Source: an uncultured Paracoccaceae bacterium (GTDB lineage Bacteria; Pseudomonadota; Alphaproteobacteria; Rhodobacterales; Rhodobacteraceae). Taken from it: 64,000 nucleotides of DNA. Location: the NCBI GenBank assembly GCA_947489445.1, contig CANLDN010000008.1, positions 140,614-204,613 on the forward strand, given 5' to 3'. Each line of letters begins with the position of its first letter. The first letter of the stretch is position 1. The translations under genes were made by a program, and so were the position numbers. The notes under the pieces were generated by a model. It saw only the letters and a list, made by a program, of their open reading frames with translations. It ran no database searches and was not told where the DNA came from. Shown here in pieces: positions 41,556 to 50,127 of the stretch.

Positions 41556-42437
41556 ATGCGCCGGCTGAAACTTGATCAGCTCCAGACCTTTCTCGTGGTT
41601 GCGCGCTTCAAAAGCGTGAGCAAAGCCGCCGACGCATTATGCGTCACACAGCCCGCTGTCACGTCTCGGATCAAGGCCTTGGAAGAAAGTATTGGTTCCG
41701 CGCTCTTTGAACGAGACGCAAAAGGCATGAGGTTGACCAAGCGTGGCGGCCTTCTTGTCCATTACGCCGAACAGTTTCAAAACCTGTCTGACCTGGTCGA
41801 AGAACGCGTTGTCGATGCAGGCGCTGTTGACCACCTGATGCGATTGGGCGCGTCGGAGACCATTGCACAAAGTTGGCTGCCCGATTTTATTGGCGCTTTG
41901 CGCGCCAAGTTCCCGCTGCTCAAGATTGAAATCAGCGTCGATATCTCGCTTAATTTACGTGAACAGCTATTGGGGCACGAGATTGACCTCGCGATCCTTT
42001 TGGGTCCGATCTCTGACTTCACGGTTGACAATGTTGTGCTGCCGGATGTGCCGCTTGCTTGGTTTCGGGCTCCGGGAGTTGCAGCGGATGATCAAGTGAA
42101 TTTGGCCGAGATTCCCATTGCTACCTATGCCAAGCATACGCGCCCCTATCGCGATTTGCGCAGCGCGATGTTTGAGCGGTATGGCCCGGAGGTTTCATTG
42201 TTCCCCTCATCGTCTTTGTCATCCTGTTTCAGGCTGGTTGAGGCGGGGTTATGTGTTGGTGCACTTCCAGTGTCACTGGCTAGGGGAGCGGTATCATCTG
42301 GCAAACTTGTGCAGTTTGATCCGGGGTGGGTGCCGGAACCGCTACAGTTTTCAGCATCTTACGTTGGTGAACCGCGAAATCACGTGGTCGAAGCTGCAGC
42401 AGAAATAGCACGAGGCATTGCGTTAAAGGGCATATAA
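41556..42437 (+). CDS. LysR family transcriptional regulator
   Basis: This 293-residue regulator has the LysR helix-turn-helix (KLDQLQTFLVVARFKSVSKA, then LCVTQPAVTSRIKALEESIG) and a C-terminal LysR substrate-binding domain (GASETIAQSWLPDFIGALRA, then FPLLKIEISVDISLN). It lies immediately upstream of, and on the same strand as, the DUF1445-TRAP-hydantoinase operon, 87 bases before it. That arrangement suggests it controls the operon in response to its substrate. Target and inducer are inferred. Confidence 0.93.
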   Translation: MRRLKLDQLQTFLVVARFKSVSKAADALCVTQPAVTSRIKALEESIGSALFERDAKGMRLTKRGGLLVHYAEQFQNLSDLVEERVVDAGAVDHLMRLGASETIAQSWLPDFIGALRAKFPLLKIEISVDISLNLREQLLGHEIDLAILLGPISDFTVDNVVLPDVPLAWFRAPGVAADDQVNLAEIPIATYAKHTRPYRDLRSAMFERYGPEVSLFPSSSLSSCFRLVEAGLCVGALPVSLARGAVSSGKLVQFDPGWVPEPLQFSASYVGEPRNHVVEAAAEIARGIALKGI

Positions 42438-42524
42438 AGAAAGTTTATACCTTGAGCCAAAAAATTAGAATTTGATCTTATGACGGCTTGCGCGGATCGT
42501 GTCCTTGATAAGAGGGAATCGACC

Positions 42525-43364
42525 ATGGGCGAGTTTTTTGATGCGCTAAAGACTAAGTCAGCAATCGCGGTGCGTGCTCAGATTAGGTCATGCGCGTATC
42601 AGGGCCATACTGCGGGTCTTGGCGGGAACACACTGCAAGCGAACCTCGCTATTCTGCCAAAATCATATGCATTAGACTTCATGCGATTTTGCCAACGCAA
42701 CCCAAAGCCCTGCCCAGTTGTTGGTGTATCTGACACGGGCAACCCGATGCTGACCACGCTTGGCAATGACATTGATGTCCGATCTGATATTCCCGCCTAT
42801 TACGTTTACCGTCACGGAGTTTTGGCCGAAACTGTCCATGACCTTCATGATGTCTGGCAGGATGATTTTGTTAGTTTCGCGTTGGGGTGCTCTTTTACTT
42901 TTGAGCATGCCTTACAGCAGGCTGGCATTGCTGTTTGGCATATCGAAAACAACACGACCGTGCCAATGTACAAGACCAATATCCAAACCGTACCATCCGG
43001 TCCATTCGAGGGTCCCATGGTCGTAAGTATGCGCGCAATTCCGGACGAGCGGATTGATGAAGTGGCCGAGATTTCCAGTCAGTTCCAGATGGCCCATGGC
43101 AGGCCGGTTCATTGGGGCAATCCAGCTAAGATTGGTATTGCCGACATTGCAGCGCCCGATTGGGGCGATCCAGCCCCCGTGCCGAAGGGAACATCCCCGA
43201 TGTTCTGGGCTTGCGGCGTAACACCACAGGCTGCCATTATGCACGCAAAGCCACCCATCAGCATCACCCACAAACCTGGCCACATGCTGATCACGGACAT
43301 TGCTGACAATGCCGAGACACCAATTTACCAAAAAACAAAAATCCCAACAGGAGAAAAGACATGA
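42525..43364 (+). CDS. DUF1445 putative hydro-lyase / D-glutamate cyclase-like protein
   Basis: This 279-residue protein has the DUF1445 hallmarks: VRAQIRSCAYQGHTAGLGGN, RFCQRNPKPCPVVGVSD, and FVSFALGCSFTFEHALQQAG. Bacterial members are annotated as putative hydro-lyases; a related domain in the mammalian D-glutamate cyclase converts D-glutamate to 5-oxo-D-proline. The start at 42525 follows an AGAGGGAA ribosome-binding sequence; an in-frame ATG at 42480 would add 15 atypical residues. The stop overlaps dctP (ATGA). With the fused 5-oxoprolinase/hydantoinase downstream, a role in D-glutamate, 5-oxoproline or a related lactam is a reasonable inference. Confidence 0.9.
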   Translation: MGEFFDALKTKSAIAVRAQIRSCAYQGHTAGLGGNTLQANLAILPKSYALDFMRFCQRNPKPCPVVGVSDTGNPMLTTLGNDIDVRSDIPAYYVYRHGVLAETVHDLHDVWQDDFVSFALGCSFTFEHALQQAGIAVWHIENNTTVPMYKTNIQTVPSGPFEGPMVVSMRAIPDERIDEVAEISSQFQMAHGRPVHWGNPAKIGIADIAAPDWGDPAPVPKGTSPMFWACGVTPQAAIMHAKPPISITHKPGHMLITDIADNAETPIYQKTKIPTGEKT

Positions 43365-44398
43365 GAAAACTTGCGACAACCTTAGGTGCGCTTGCTATTA
43401 CGGCCACGTCGGCAATGGCAGACGGGCCCGTAGTTCTGAACGCTGTCGGTACATGGTCCAGCCTTACGAACTACCAAAAACACGAAGAGCCCTTCTTTAA
43501 TGAACGTCTAAACCAAGCGTCCGGCGGCGACATAGTGGGCCGCATTCAGTCGCAGTCTGGCCTTGGGCTCAAAGGATTTGAGATCATGCGCCTTGTTAAG
43601 AACGGCGTATTTGATTTCGCTTTCGGTTTGCCCGGCTATGTGGCCGCTGAAAATGCCATTTTTGAAGGTGCGGACCTGTCAACCCTAACACAAGATATCG
43701 ACACGCAGCGGCAGGTTTCTGACGCCTACTATGCGACGCTGGAGGATGCGTTTGAAGAAATTTACAACGCCAAGCTCTTGATGCTTTATCCGTTCCCAAG
43801 CCAAACACTATGGTGCAATGGCGAGGTGAACGGTATTTCCGACCTAGAAGGCAAAAAGATCCGCGTTTATTCGACCACGCTTGGTGACTTTGTCGAAGGC
43901 GTAGGCGGCACTTCTGTAACGGTCGCGTTTTCCGAGGTGATCCCAGCACTTGAAAAAGGCGTTGTTGATTGCGCGATCACGGGCACGATGTCGGCCTACA
44001 CCGCCAATTGGAACCAAGTTGCAACCCATGCTTACACGCTACGTGTTGGTTGGGGGCTCGCCTTTGGTGCGATGAACATGGACAAGTGGAATAGCCTGAC
44101 TGCGGATCAACAAGCCCTGCTGCAAACCGAGATCGCGACATTGACCGACGCGATGTGGGCGGAAACCGCGACAGAAGACGATGTTGCGATTTCTTGCATC
44201 ACGGGCGGTGCCTGTGAGATCGGCGAAGCCGGTGCAATGACGCTGGTCGAACCGTCCGACGAAGACCTTGTCGTGCGTGATCAGATTGCCACAGACGTCG
44301 TGTTGGCCCGTTGGGCAGAGCGTTGTGGCGCGGAATGTGCCGCCAACTGGAATGAGACAGTTGGTCCAATTCTTGGGCTTACAGCCCAAGCAAATTAA
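43361..44398 (+). CDS. dctP: TRAP transporter solute-binding protein (DctP)
   Basis: This 345-residue periplasmic protein has a signal peptide (MRKLATTLGALAITATSAMA) and the DctP fold: HEEPFFNERLNQASGGDIVG, then SDLEGKKIRVYSTTLGDFVEG with the conserved Arg that usually grips a substrate carboxylate, and PALEKGVVDCAITGTMSAYT. It binds the substrate and hands it to the DctQM permease. The conserved Arg points to an organic-acid ligand. The start overlaps the DUF1445 stop by 4 bases. Confidence 0.93.
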   Translation: MRKLATTLGALAITATSAMADGPVVLNAVGTWSSLTNYQKHEEPFFNERLNQASGGDIVGRIQSQSGLGLKGFEIMRLVKNGVFDFAFGLPGYVAAENAIFEGADLSTLTQDIDTQRQVSDAYYATLEDAFEEIYNAKLLMLYPFPSQTLWCNGEVNGISDLEGKKIRVYSTTLGDFVEGVGGTSVTVAFSEVIPALEKGVVDCAITGTMSAYTANWNQVATHAYTLRVGWGLAFGAMNMDKWNSLTADQQALLQTEIATLTDAMWAETATEDDVAISCITGGACEIGEAGAMTLVEPSDEDLVVRDQIATDVVLARWAERCGAECAANWNETVGPILGLTAQAN

Positions 44399-44412
44399 GC
44401 GATCCTTCAAAA

Positions 44413-44442
44413 GGTGGGGCGAATTCCTTTGAGCGCCCCACC
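44413..44442 (+). terminator. intercistronic hairpin between dctP and dctQ
   Basis: A perfect 9-base inverted repeat GGTGGGGCG/CGCCCCACC with a 12-base loop lies 14 bases after the dctP stop. There is no T-run after it, so it probably stabilises dctP mRNA and limits dctQM expression, the usual stoichiometry for binding-protein transporters. Confidence 0.7.
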
Positions 44443-44467
44443 ATCACACCCATTAGGTTTCCCCACA

Positions 44468-45031
44468 ATGTTAGACAAGCTCCTTAACGGCACACGTACG
44501 TTCAGCCTTTGGATGACGTGGCTTGGCGGCATGTTGATCGTACTTTCGGCCTTTCTGGTTACGCTCGAAGTTTTCTTGCGCAAAGTTTTTAATGTCTCGC
44601 TGGGCGGTGCTGACGAAATCTCTGGTTACGCATTCGGCGTCGCAACGGCGCTGGCGCTATCATTCGCATTGTTCGAGCGGGCGCATATCCGGGTCGATGC
44701 ACTGTTGGGCGCGATCCCCAAGGTGCTGCATCCGATGATCAATTTGTTTGGGTTGATCATGCTAACGGGCTTTGCGTTTGTGGTGGTGCTGATGGTTTGG
44801 AGCATGGTTGGTGACACGCTTGAAAATGGATCACGATCCATCACGCCGATGCGTGTGCCGCTAGCAATCCCGCAAATTCCCTGGCTGCTTGGATGGATGT
44901 TCTTTGTATTTTCCGGCGTGCTGATCGGCCTTGTCGCGATCAAGCGATATTTCGAAGGCGATGAGGCCGGAGTGCAAGCGCTGATCGGTGTGAAATCGCT
45001 CGATGAGCAAATCGAAGACGAGACGGTCTGA
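44468..45031 (+). CDS. dctQ: TRAP transporter small permease (DctQ)
   Basis: This 187-residue membrane protein has four helices and the DctQ pattern: FSLWMTWLGGMLIVLSAFLV, then FLRKVFNVSLGGADEISGYA, and AHIRVDALLGAIPK. It forms the small membrane subunit paired with DctM. The start at 44468 was chosen because an in-frame ATG at 44414 lies inside the hairpin. The gene ends 4 bases before dctM. Confidence 0.92.
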   Translation: MLDKLLNGTRTFSLWMTWLGGMLIVLSAFLVTLEVFLRKVFNVSLGGADEISGYAFGVATALALSFALFERAHIRVDALLGAIPKVLHPMINLFGLIMLTGFAFVVVLMVWSMVGDTLENGSRSITPMRVPLAIPQIPWLLGWMFFVFSGVLIGLVAIKRYFEGDEAGVQALIGVKSLDEQIEDETV

Positions 45032-45035
45032 TCAG

Positions 45036-46319
45036 ATGTTGACTAAAACACTTCTCATCCTCCTTGCATTGATTGGCATAGCTGTGCCGATTGCCGCTTC
45101 GTTGGGCTGGCTTGGTTTGATCCTGCAGTTCACGGAAAGCCCGATGCCGCTGCACCGCGCCATTTCTGACATGGCTTGGCAGACAAGCACCGACTTCTTG
45201 CTTGTCGCAATCCCGATGTTTGTCATGATGGGGGAGATATTGCTGCGGGCAGGCATCACAGAACGTATGTATGACGGCATAGTCAAATGGCTGGGTTGGT
45301 TGCCGGGCGGGCTGATGCATTCTAACATCGGGTCATCTGCATTGTTTGCGGCGACCTCAGGCTCTTCAGTGGCGACTGCCGCCACCATTGGCACTGTCGC
45401 CGTTCCTCAGATCAAGAAACGTGGTTACAACGAAAGCCTGTTCCTGGGCACCGTTGCCGCGGGCGGTACGCTTGGCATTCTGATCCCACCATCGATCAAC
45501 CTGATACTCTACGGCTTGCTCACGAACACATCCGTCCCCGAACTATACCTTGCGGGTTTTGTGCCGGGTTTCCTTTTGGCCCTTTTGTTTATGGCGACTG
45601 TTGTCGTCGCTTGCCTGATCAAACCTGAATGGGGTGGTGAAAAGCTCCGGCATACCTGGATCGAACGCTTTGCTGCTCTGCCTTCGTTGATCCCACCACT
45701 TGGTATTTTTCTGGTTGTTGTAGGCTCGATCTACGCGGGATTGGCCACACCAACAGAAGCCGCAGCATTGGGTGTTGTTGCCTCAATGTTGCTGGCGGTG
45801 ATCAATGGCAAAATGTCTATCGACATGATGCGCCAAGCGATTGAAGGGACGATGCGCACGACGGCCATGATTATGCTGATCATCATCGCGGCTGTTTTCC
45901 TGAACTTCGTCCTATCGATCATTGGGCTGACCCAAGCGCTGACAGACTTTGTCACCGGTCTGGGTTGGAGCCCAATGCAAACCATGTTGATGATTGTTGC
46001 GGTGTTGATCCTAATTGGTTGTTTCATGGAAACGCTCTCCATGCTGCTGACGATGGCACCGCTGATTACGCCAATTGTTGTGGCCCTTGGATTTGACCCT
46101 GTTTGGTTCGGTATCTTGTTGATGGTGCTTTTGGAAACGGCTCTGATAACACCACCCATTGGGATCAATCTATACGTTGTTCAAGGGATTAGAAAAAGCG
46201 GCGCAATGATTGATGTGATCAAGGGCGCATTGCCCTTCGTCATCACCATGTTCGTCATGCTAGGGCTTTTGCTGATGTTCCCACAACTCGCACTTTGGTT
46301 GCCATCCTTGGTCTACTAA
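45036..46319 (+). CDS. dctM: TRAP transporter large permease (DctM)
   Basis: This 427-residue membrane protein has about twelve helices and DctM signatures: VAIPMFVMMGEILLRAGIT near the N-terminus, ATSGSSVATAATIGTVAVPQ, and RGYNESLFLGTVAAGGTLG followed by LIPPSINLILYG. It provides sodium- or proton-coupled transport with DctPQ. The start at 45036 gives the normal N-terminus; an in-frame ATG at 45003 lies inside dctQ. The gene is intact. Confidence 0.93.
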   Translation: MLTKTLLILLALIGIAVPIAASLGWLGLILQFTESPMPLHRAISDMAWQTSTDFLLVAIPMFVMMGEILLRAGITERMYDGIVKWLGWLPGGLMHSNIGSSALFAATSGSSVATAATIGTVAVPQIKKRGYNESLFLGTVAAGGTLGILIPPSINLILYGLLTNTSVPELYLAGFVPGFLLALLFMATVVVACLIKPEWGGEKLRHTWIERFAALPSLIPPLGIFLVVVGSIYAGLATPTEAAALGVVASMLLAVINGKMSIDMMRQAIEGTMRTTAMIMLIIIAAVFLNFVLSIIGLTQALTDFVTGLGWSPMQTMLMIVAVLILIGCFMETLSMLLTMAPLITPIVVALGFDPVWFGILLMVLLETALITPPIGINLYVVQGIRKSGAMIDVIKGALPFVITMFVMLGLLLMFPQLALWLPSLVY

Positions 46320-46356
46320 CGCGCTACCGCACCTTTCACGCCAAATAGGAATTCAT

Positions 46357-46371
46357 GCAGGCGGCGCCTGC
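46357..46371 (+). repeat. short perfect inverted repeat before the hydantoinase gene
   Basis: GCAGGC and GCCTGC flank GGC, forming a 6-base stem with a 3-base loop, just 4 bases before the TAGAGGAGC ribosome-binding sequence of the next gene. It could limit ribosome access or slow decay from the 5' side. Confidence 0.45.
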
Positions 46372-46390
46372 AAATAGAGGAGCTTTATCC

Positions 46391-49300
46391 ATGTGGCAGT
46401 TTTGGGTTGATCGTGGTGGAACATTTACCGATATCGTTGCACGCAAACCAGACGGTAGCCTGCGGACGCATAAGCTACTGTCTGAAAACCCCGAACGTTA
46501 CGCCGATGCTGCCGTACAAGGTGTACGAGAGTTAATGGGTCTGTCTGACGGCGACCCGATCCCGAAAGGTGCAATCAAGGCGGTTAAGATGGGTACAACC
46601 GTTGCAACCAACGCATTGTTGGAACGCAAGGGTGAGCGGACCGTTTTGTTCACCACCAAGGGACTGCGGGACATTCTACGGATAGGGTACCAGAACCGTC
46701 CACGCTTGTTTGATCTGCACATCGAACTGCCAGAGCTTTTATATGAGGATGTCGTCGAGGTCGAAGAACGTGTTGGCGCGGATGGACAGGTGATCCTTGC
46801 CTTGGACGAGCCTCGCACAAGAGCCGCGTTGAGTCGCGCGTTTGCGGATGGTTTCCGGTCAATCGCGATCGCATTGATGCATAGTTACAAGTTTTCAGAC
46901 CACGAGGCGCAAATTGGTGAATGGGCCCGTGAGGCCGGATTTCCACAGGTCTCGCTCAGTCATAAAATGAGCCCATTGATCAAGTTGATAGGGCGGGGCG
47001 ACACCGCAGTAGTCGACGCCTATCTCTCTCCGATCTTGCGACGGTATGTTGAACAAGTGTCATCCGCACTTGAAGCTAACAAGGGCGGCTGTGCCGCGTT
47101 GATGTTCATGCAATCCAACGGTGGCTTAACGGATGCCGACCTGTTTCAAGGGCGCGATGCGATCCTGTCCGGTCCCGCGGGTGGCGTTGTTGGGATGGTT
47201 CGTACGGCAGCAGAACACGGCTACGATAGGTTGATCGGTTTTGATATGGGAGGGACATCGACCGATGTTTGCCACTATGCGGGCGAATATGAACGCTCAT
47301 TCGAGACTGAGGTCGCAGGCGTGCGCATGCGCGCGCCGATGATGGCGATCCATACCGTAGCAGCAGGCGGCGGGTCTATCCTGTCCTACCGTGATGGTCG
47401 GATGCAGGTTGGCCCAGAAAGTGCTGGTGCCAATCCTGGGCCTGCGGCCTATCGCCGGGGCGGACCGCTCACCGTTACAGATTGCAACGTTTTGCTTGGC
47501 AAGTTGCAACCGGATCATTTTCCACCTGTTTTTGGTCCGAACGGCGACGAACCTTTGGATGCCACAGTGGTCCGGCAAATGTTCGAAGATCTCGCAAGCA
47601 AAATCGGGACGGACAGATCGGTTGAAGAACTGGCCGAGGGGTTTCTGCGTATTGCTGTTGAAAACATGGCGAACGCGATCAAGAAAATCAGTGTTCAGCG
47701 CGGTTATGACGTCACCAAGTACACTATGAACTGCTTTGGTGGTGCGGGTGGGCAGCATGCTTGCCTTGTTGCAGACGCATTAGGCATGGAAAGCATTTTC
47801 ATTCATCCTTACGCTGGTGTCTTGTCTGCTTTTGGCATGGGTTTGGCTGATATCACTTCGATCCGAGAACACCAGTTTCAGTCAGACATTGGAAATGTTG
47901 ATGCATCGGCAAAACTGGATGAACTGGCCGCCGACGCAATGGCCGAGGTGGCTGCGCAAGGTGTTTCCGTCGATGATATCCACATCATCTCAACCGCACA
48001 TATCCGTCCTGCGGATGCGCAGCAAAGCCTGCCTGTTTCGCTTGGTAGACCGGAAGAAATGACAGATGCCTTCATTGCATCACATAAGCAGCGCTTTGGC
48101 TTTGAACCCGACACAACAGAGTTGATTATCGAGATGATTGTCGCTGAGGCTGTCGGACGCACGGGTGAAAGAGTAACGTTGCCGGATATTAATACCACCG
48201 ATGCTGCTGCGACCACGGTATGTGCATACACGGGAGGTGCCGCGGCTGATATACCGCTGATTGATCGGGCCTTGTTGCGGCCCGGCCAAGCGATAAAGGG
48301 TCCGGCGATCCTTACCGAACCCACCGGGACAAACATGATCGAAGACGGATGGACCGCCACCTGTCTTGCAGGGGGCAACCTCGTGCTCACCCGCGATGTG
48401 CCATTGCAACGAACCGAGGCCATCGGGACAAGTGTCGATCCTGTAATGCTTGAGGTGTTTAACAACCTATTCATGTCTATCGCCGAACAGATGGGAGCTA
48501 CGCTCGCTAACACGGCCTATTCGGTAAACATCAAAGAGAGATACGACTTTTCCTGCGCGATCTTTGATCAAAACGGCGATCTCGTGGCCAACGCGCCACA
48601 TGTACCCGTCCACCTTGGGTCAATGTCGGAAAGCGTCCGCACGATTTTGCGCCAAAATGCGGGTAAAATTCGACCCGGCGACGTGTTCATGATGAACAAC
48701 CCCTATAATGGGGGGACGCATTTACCCGATGTCACGGTGATCACACCGGTCTTTGACGCGACAGGGAAGGACATCATCTTCAGTGTCGCCTCGCGTGGGC
48801 ATCATGCTGATATTGGCGGGAAGACCCCTGGGTCCGCGCCACCCGATAGCTGCAACATCGACGAAGAAGGGGTAATGATTGATAACGTCCTGCTTGTCGA
48901 TCAGGGGGCCATATGCGGTGCAGCGGTGCGGGATTTGCTTGGCTCAGGTCGTTATCCATGCCGCAATATCGATCAGAACATGGCTGATCTTGCCGCCCAA
49001 ATCGCGGCTAATGAAACTGGCGCAAATGAATTGCGCAAGATCGTGGATCAATTTGGGTTGGACACTATGCATGCCTATATGAGGCACGTCCAAGACAACG
49101 CCGAAGAAAGCGTCCGGCGCGTTCTGGATGTTTTGCGCGACAGCAGTTTTTCCTATCCACTTGATGGCGGCGCGCAGATCAAGGTTGCGATTTCAGTCGA
49201 TAAGGCGGACAGATCAGCCACCATCGATTTTACCGGCACATCGGACCAATCGCCTTTGAATTACAACGCGCCACTGGCGATCTGCCGGGCGGTTGTGCTT

Positions 49301-49966
49301 TATGTTTTCCGCACATTGGTTGGCAGCGACATTCCGATGAACGAAGGCTGCATGAAACCGCTGAATGTGATTGTGCCCGCTGGGTCTATGATCAACCCAC
49401 TCCCGCCTGCGGCTGTCATTTCGGGTAATACTGAAGTGAGCCAATCAATCGCTGACGCGCTTTTTGGTGCACTTGGCATCATCGCAGGGAGCCAGGGGAC
49501 CATGAACAATTTCGTCTACGGCAACGAGAGCTACCAGAACTACGAAACGATCTGTGGTGGTACGGGTGCTGGCGACGGTTTTGATGGTGCAAGTGCGGTT
49601 CATAGTCACATGACGAACACGCGCATGACCGACCCGGAAGTGTTGGAAACTCGGTTTCCTGTCCGATTGGAGGAATTTTCAATTCGGGCGGGCTCGGGCG
49701 GGGCAGGGCGGTTCAATGGCGGCAATGGGGTCACGCGAAAACTACGATTTCTTGAAGACATGACGGTGACTGTGTTGTCATCACATCGACAAACAGTACC
49801 ACACGGCATGGCGGGTGGTGCGGCTGGTCAAAGCGGACAAAACAGCGTCGAGCGGCGGGACGGCAGCATCGAACAACTGAAGGGCAACGATCAGTCGGAA
49901 TTGATTGCAGGGGATGCGTTTATCATGATGACGCCCGGCGGCGGTGGGTATGGCGCGTTGGATTGA
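46391..49966 (+). CDS. fused hydantoinase A/B protein (5-oxoprolinase/acetone-carboxylase superfamily)
   Basis: This 1191-residue protein fuses HyuA (about 1-685) and HyuB (about 690-1191), the layout of 5-oxoprolinase and N-methylhydantoinase. The N-terminal ATPase part has FWVDRGGTFTDIVARKPDG, the loop GTTVATNALLERKGERT and the phosphate-binding GFDMGGTSTDVCHYAGE. HyuB starts at VMLEVFNNLFMSIAEQMGAT and contains GDVFMMNNPYNGGTHLPDV. Such enzymes hydrolyse cyclic amides in an ATP-dependent way, for example 5-oxoproline to glutamate. Co-transcription with a D-glutamate-cyclase-like gene and a TRAP importer supports a 5-oxoproline or hydantoin substrate. The start at 46391 is fixed by the AGGAGC site and the RGGTFTD motif. 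Confidence 0.93.
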   Translation: MWQFWVDRGGTFTDIVARKPDGSLRTHKLLSENPERYADAAVQGVRELMGLSDGDPIPKGAIKAVKMGTTVATNALLERKGERTVLFTTKGLRDILRIGYQNRPRLFDLHIELPELLYEDVVEVEERVGADGQVILALDEPRTRAALSRAFADGFRSIAIALMHSYKFSDHEAQIGEWAREAGFPQVSLSHKMSPLIKLIGRGDTAVVDAYLSPILRRYVEQVSSALEANKGGCAALMFMQSNGGLTDADLFQGRDAILSGPAGGVVGMVRTAAEHGYDRLIGFDMGGTSTDVCHYAGEYERSFETEVAGVRMRAPMMAIHTVAAGGGSILSYRDGRMQVGPESAGANPGPAAYRRGGPLTVTDCNVLLGKLQPDHFPPVFGPNGDEPLDATVVRQMFEDLASKIGTDRSVEELAEGFLRIAVENMANAIKKISVQRGYDVTKYTMNCFGGAGGQHACLVADALGMESIFIHPYAGVLSAFGMGLADITSIREHQFQSDIGNVDASAKLDELAADAMAEVAAQGVSVDDIHIISTAHIRPADAQQSLPVSLGRPEEMTDAFIASHKQRFGFEPDTTELIIEMIVAEAVGRTGERVTLPDINTTDAAATTVCAYTGGAAADIPLIDRALLRPGQAIKGPAILTEPTGTNMIEDGWTATCLAGGNLVLTRDVPLQRTEAIGTSVDPVMLEVFNNLFMSIAEQMGATLANTAYSVNIKERYDFSCAIFDQNGDLVANAPHVPVHLGSMSESVRTILRQNAGKIRPGDVFMMNNPYNGGTHLPDVTVITPVFDATGKDIIFSVASRGHHADIGGKTPGSAPPDSCNIDEEGVMIDNVLLVDQGAICGAAVRDLLGSGRYPCRNIDQNMADLAAQIAANETGANELRKIVDQFGLDTMHAYMRHVQDNAEESVRRVLDVLRDSSFSYPLDGGAQIKVAISVDKADRSATIDFTGTSDQSPLNYNAPLAICRAVVLYVFRTLVGSDIPMNEGCMKPLNVIVPAGSMINPLPPAAVISGNTEVSQSIADALFGALGIIAGSQGTMNNFVYGNESYQNYETICGGTGAGDGFDGASAVHSHMTNTRMTDPEVLETRFPVRLEEFSIRAGSGGAGRFNGGNGVTRKLRFLEDMTVTVLSSHRQTVPHGMAGGAAGQSGQNSVERRDGSIEQLKGNDQSELIAGDAFIMMTPGGGGYGALD

Positions 49967-50127
49967 CGGCGCTGAAGTCGGTTTAATTGTCCCTTTGGTC
50001 TAAGAACAGGGCAGGGAATGGATGGCCTCTGACAAGCATAATGTGAGCCTGCAATCAGTTGGTGGTTTCTTCACGATACGGTCGATCGTTGATCCATATC
50101 CCCGACGGGCAATCTGCAAACCGATGC

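Noticed and set aside
49967..50127. Terminator in the convergent gap between the hydantoinase and DUF6519 genes
   Set aside because: Only a 4-base CCCT/AGGG pairing and distant short repeats are present; no stem with a T-run was found.
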